14,484 nucleotides of DNA, from assembly GCA_036881905.1 (NCBI GenBank), contig JBAJNN010000040.1, forward strand, positions 1-14,484. The letters run 5' to 3'. This DNA is from JBAJNN01 sp036881905 (GTDB lineage: Bacteria; Pseudomonadota; Alphaproteobacteria; Rhizobiales; Im1). Made by a program: the position numbers and the translations under genes. Under the pieces are notes generated by a model that searched no databases, was not told the DNA's origin, and saw only the letters and a list, made by a program, of their open reading frames with translations. Shown here one piece after another: positions 12,937 to 14,484 of this stretch; the stretch's first letter is position 1; each line of letters begins with the position of its first letter.

Positions 12937-14484
12937 ATGGCAAACGATAAAGGGGGGCAATCGCAAGCGGCCCGAGTGGACTTGCCCCGGCAAGCGCAAT
13001 CATCGGCGCAGGGCCCGCGCGACACAGAGGCGGCTCCCCGGTTGGAGGCACAGCGCTCTTCGCGCAACGCTTCGCCGCTCTCAACCCCTCCGGCCAATGA
13101 AAACGAGCCGACCACGGCTGCGTTGATCGGTCTGCTCAAAAAGCGGCCCTCCGCCAGCCCATTTTGGGTAGCGCTTGCCATTTGCGCCTTATGGGCGGCG
13201 GCTTTCGGCTCGTTTCTTTGGGGCTATTACGGTGACCTGTCGGGCTTTGACGCTCTATCCGGCTCCGAACGCGCCGGCGTTTTGACAGCCGTGTTTATGC
13301 CCATCGCCTTGGCCTGGGCCATCGCTTATCTCGTCCAACGTGCCCGGCAAATGCGTCAGGTTTCCGAAACATTGGTGCATGTGGCCTTGCGTCTTGTCCG
13401 CCCTCAAGATGTCGCCTGCGATACTCTGACCGGCATTGGCGAGACCGTGCGGCGTGAGATTTCGCAATTGGTCGGCGGCATGGAGCGCGCCATCGACCAC
13501 GCGGGCGAGCTGGAGACCATCGTGCACAAGGAAATCGCTGCTCTTGAGCGCGCTTTCGGCGGTCATGAGGAGCGCATCCGCGCATTGCTCGGCGGTATGG
13601 AAACCCAGCGCCGTGCCCTTGAAGAGACAAACAAGGCCTTCAGCCGTGACGCCGGCCCTCTGCTTAAGCAGCTCGAAAGCGGCACCGGCTGTTTGCGCGG
13701 CACGCTTGTCGATGCCTCAACCGGCCTGAAAGATATGGAATCGACCCTGAAATCGTCCACAAGCGAGTTGTCGGAATCAATCAGCCACATTGCCGAGCGA
13801 GCGAAGGGGGCGGGCGAACTGATCGCTAAGCAGAGCGGTCGTCTCGAAGACTTGGCCGAGCGAGTGATGGACAAGGTTGGGGACTTTTCACAAGACGTAT
13901 CCGGCCAGGTTGATACGCTGTCACACTCGGCGCAGGCGATCGGCGAAATAAAGCTCGACCTTGCCGGCGACGTAGAACAGATGAGGGAGAATTTCACCCG
14001 CGAGATGAACCAATGTCGCGAGGCGATCACGCAATCGATTCATGATGCTGCCGGGACAATTGCCGACACCAATAAGGACGTTGTCGGGCGAATCGATTCC
14101 GCCGGCGAGCAGATCAGCGGGCGCATGCGCCGAAGCGCGGATGCTTTCGTGGAAATCGCGCGGAAAACAAACGCCGACATCACTCAGGCGCATGGCGAAA
14201 TGACTGGCCAGTTCGACACCGTGGGCGCGACACTCGTCGGCCAATTGCGCAAGACCGGTCATGAATGCGTCCAAACTCTGCAATCGGTGGGCGAGGGTAT
14301 CGATGAACAGGTGTTGAATGCCAGTCACCATATTCGTGAGCAGATCACACAATCGGGCAGTGAAATCGGCCAGCAAATATCGACCTCCGGCGCGACGATC
14401 GTCGAGCGTTTGGCTGGGCTCAATGGGGCCTTCACAGACAGTGTCGCGGAGATCCGCTCGAACCTGCTCGACCGTATTGACCAA
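12937..14484 (+). CDS. Large two-TM coiled-coil polar growth protein, GPR/RgsE-like (partial, 3' end outside)
   Basis: The frame is open for 516 codons and runs off the right edge. Residues 1-70 are polar, rich in Ser, Pro and Gln. Two membrane segments follow at about 76-97 (FWVALAICALWAAAFGSFLW) and 113-134 (AGVLTAVFMPIALAWAIAYL), separated by a short loop. After that comes uninterrupted, strongly helical sequence of apolipoprotein/coiled-coil character with repeated Gly-Glu/Gln-xx-Ile-Ser/Thr patterns. This is the plan of the very large (over 2000-residue) Growth Pole Ring protein of Agrobacterium, RgsE in Sinorhizobium, which forms a ring at the growing pole. The start is ATG 12937, nine bases after AGGA; ATG 12928 is an alternative. 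The function is assigned from architecture, so moderately sure. Confidence 0.7.
   Translation, partial: MANDKGGQSQAARVDLPRQAQSSAQGPRDTEAAPRLEAQRSSRNASPLSTPPANENEPTTAALIGLLKKRPSASPFWVALAICALWAAAFGSFLWGYYGDLSGFDALSGSERAGVLTAVFMPIALAWAIAYLVQRARQMRQVSETLVHVALRLVRPQDVACDTLTGIGETVRREISQLVGGMERAIDHAGELETIVHKEIAALERAFGGHEERIRALLGGMETQRRALEETNKAFSRDAGPLLKQLESGTGCLRGTLVDASTGLKDMESTLKSSTSELSESISHIAERAKGAGELIAKQSGRLEDLAERVMDKVGDFSQDVSGQVDTLSHSAQAIGEIKLDLAGDVEQMRENFTREMNQCREAITQSIHDAAGTIADTNKDVVGRIDSAGEQISGRMRRSADAFVEIARKTNADITQAHGEMTGQFDTVGATLVGQLRKTGHECVQTLQSVGEGIDEQVLNASHHIREQITQSGSEIGQQISTSGATIVERLAGLNGAFTDSVAEIRSNLLDRIDQ

Noticed and set aside
1..14484. CRISPR arrays, insertion sequences or rRNA genes
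   Set aside because: No regularly spaced direct repeats, transposase motifs or rRNA segments were seen.

Overview
The window looks like chromosome from an alphaproteobacterium of the order Hyphomicrobiales (Rhizobiales). Four things point there: a tRNA-His with A73 and a G1:U72 pair and no encoded G-1; intergenic repeats bounded by TCTAGAGC and built like the common rhizobial palindromic repeat; a YumC-type ferredoxin reductase beside an adrenodoxin-type ferredoxin; and, at the right edge, the start of a very large two-TM coiled-coil protein resembling the Growth Pole Ring protein (GPR/RgsE) of polar-growing Rhizobiales. The many broken genes suggest a genome undergoing reduction, perhaps host-associated, but that is inference.

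Layout. 1-2150: decayed prophage. It holds a small HTH regulator with its own palindromic operator, a frameshifted 3TM holin, a small one-TM phage membrane protein and a frameshifted gpD-type tail protein. 2150-2700: no gene, one repeat element. 2703-9533 (all minus strand): a catabolic locus with an intact four-gene ABC importer in the order binding protein, permease, ATPase, permease, matching E. coli yehZYXW. It is flanked on both sides by wreckage: an aromatic amino acid (histidine) ammonia-lyase relative upstream, and an MHS-type MFS transporter, a hydantoinase-like amidohydrolase, an M20 N-carbamoyl-amino-acid hydrolase, a DUF917/thiohydantoin desulfurase-like protein and a urocanase relative downstream. 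9584-10171: a candidate operator and a broken divergent LysR-type regulator. 10573-10649: tRNA-His. 11138-12536: ferredoxin plus ferredoxin reductase (minus). 12937-end: partial GPR-like gene (plus).

Working together. The five broken enzymes match, step for step, the bacterial ergothioneine degradation route: ergothionase (lyase), thiourocanate hydratase, thioxoimidazolidine-propionate desulfhydrase, hydantoin-5-propionate hydrolase, N-carbamoylglutamate hydrolase. The importer belongs to the OpuC/Yeh betaine family, to which the known ergothioneine importer EgtU also belongs, and ergothioneine is a trimethylammonium betaine. The main hypothesis is an ergothioneine uptake-and-catabolism operon in which every catabolic gene and the regulator have been lost by deletion, frameshift or nonsense mutation, while all four transporter genes have been kept. 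Enzyme family assignments are read from residue patterns; substrate specificity is inferred.
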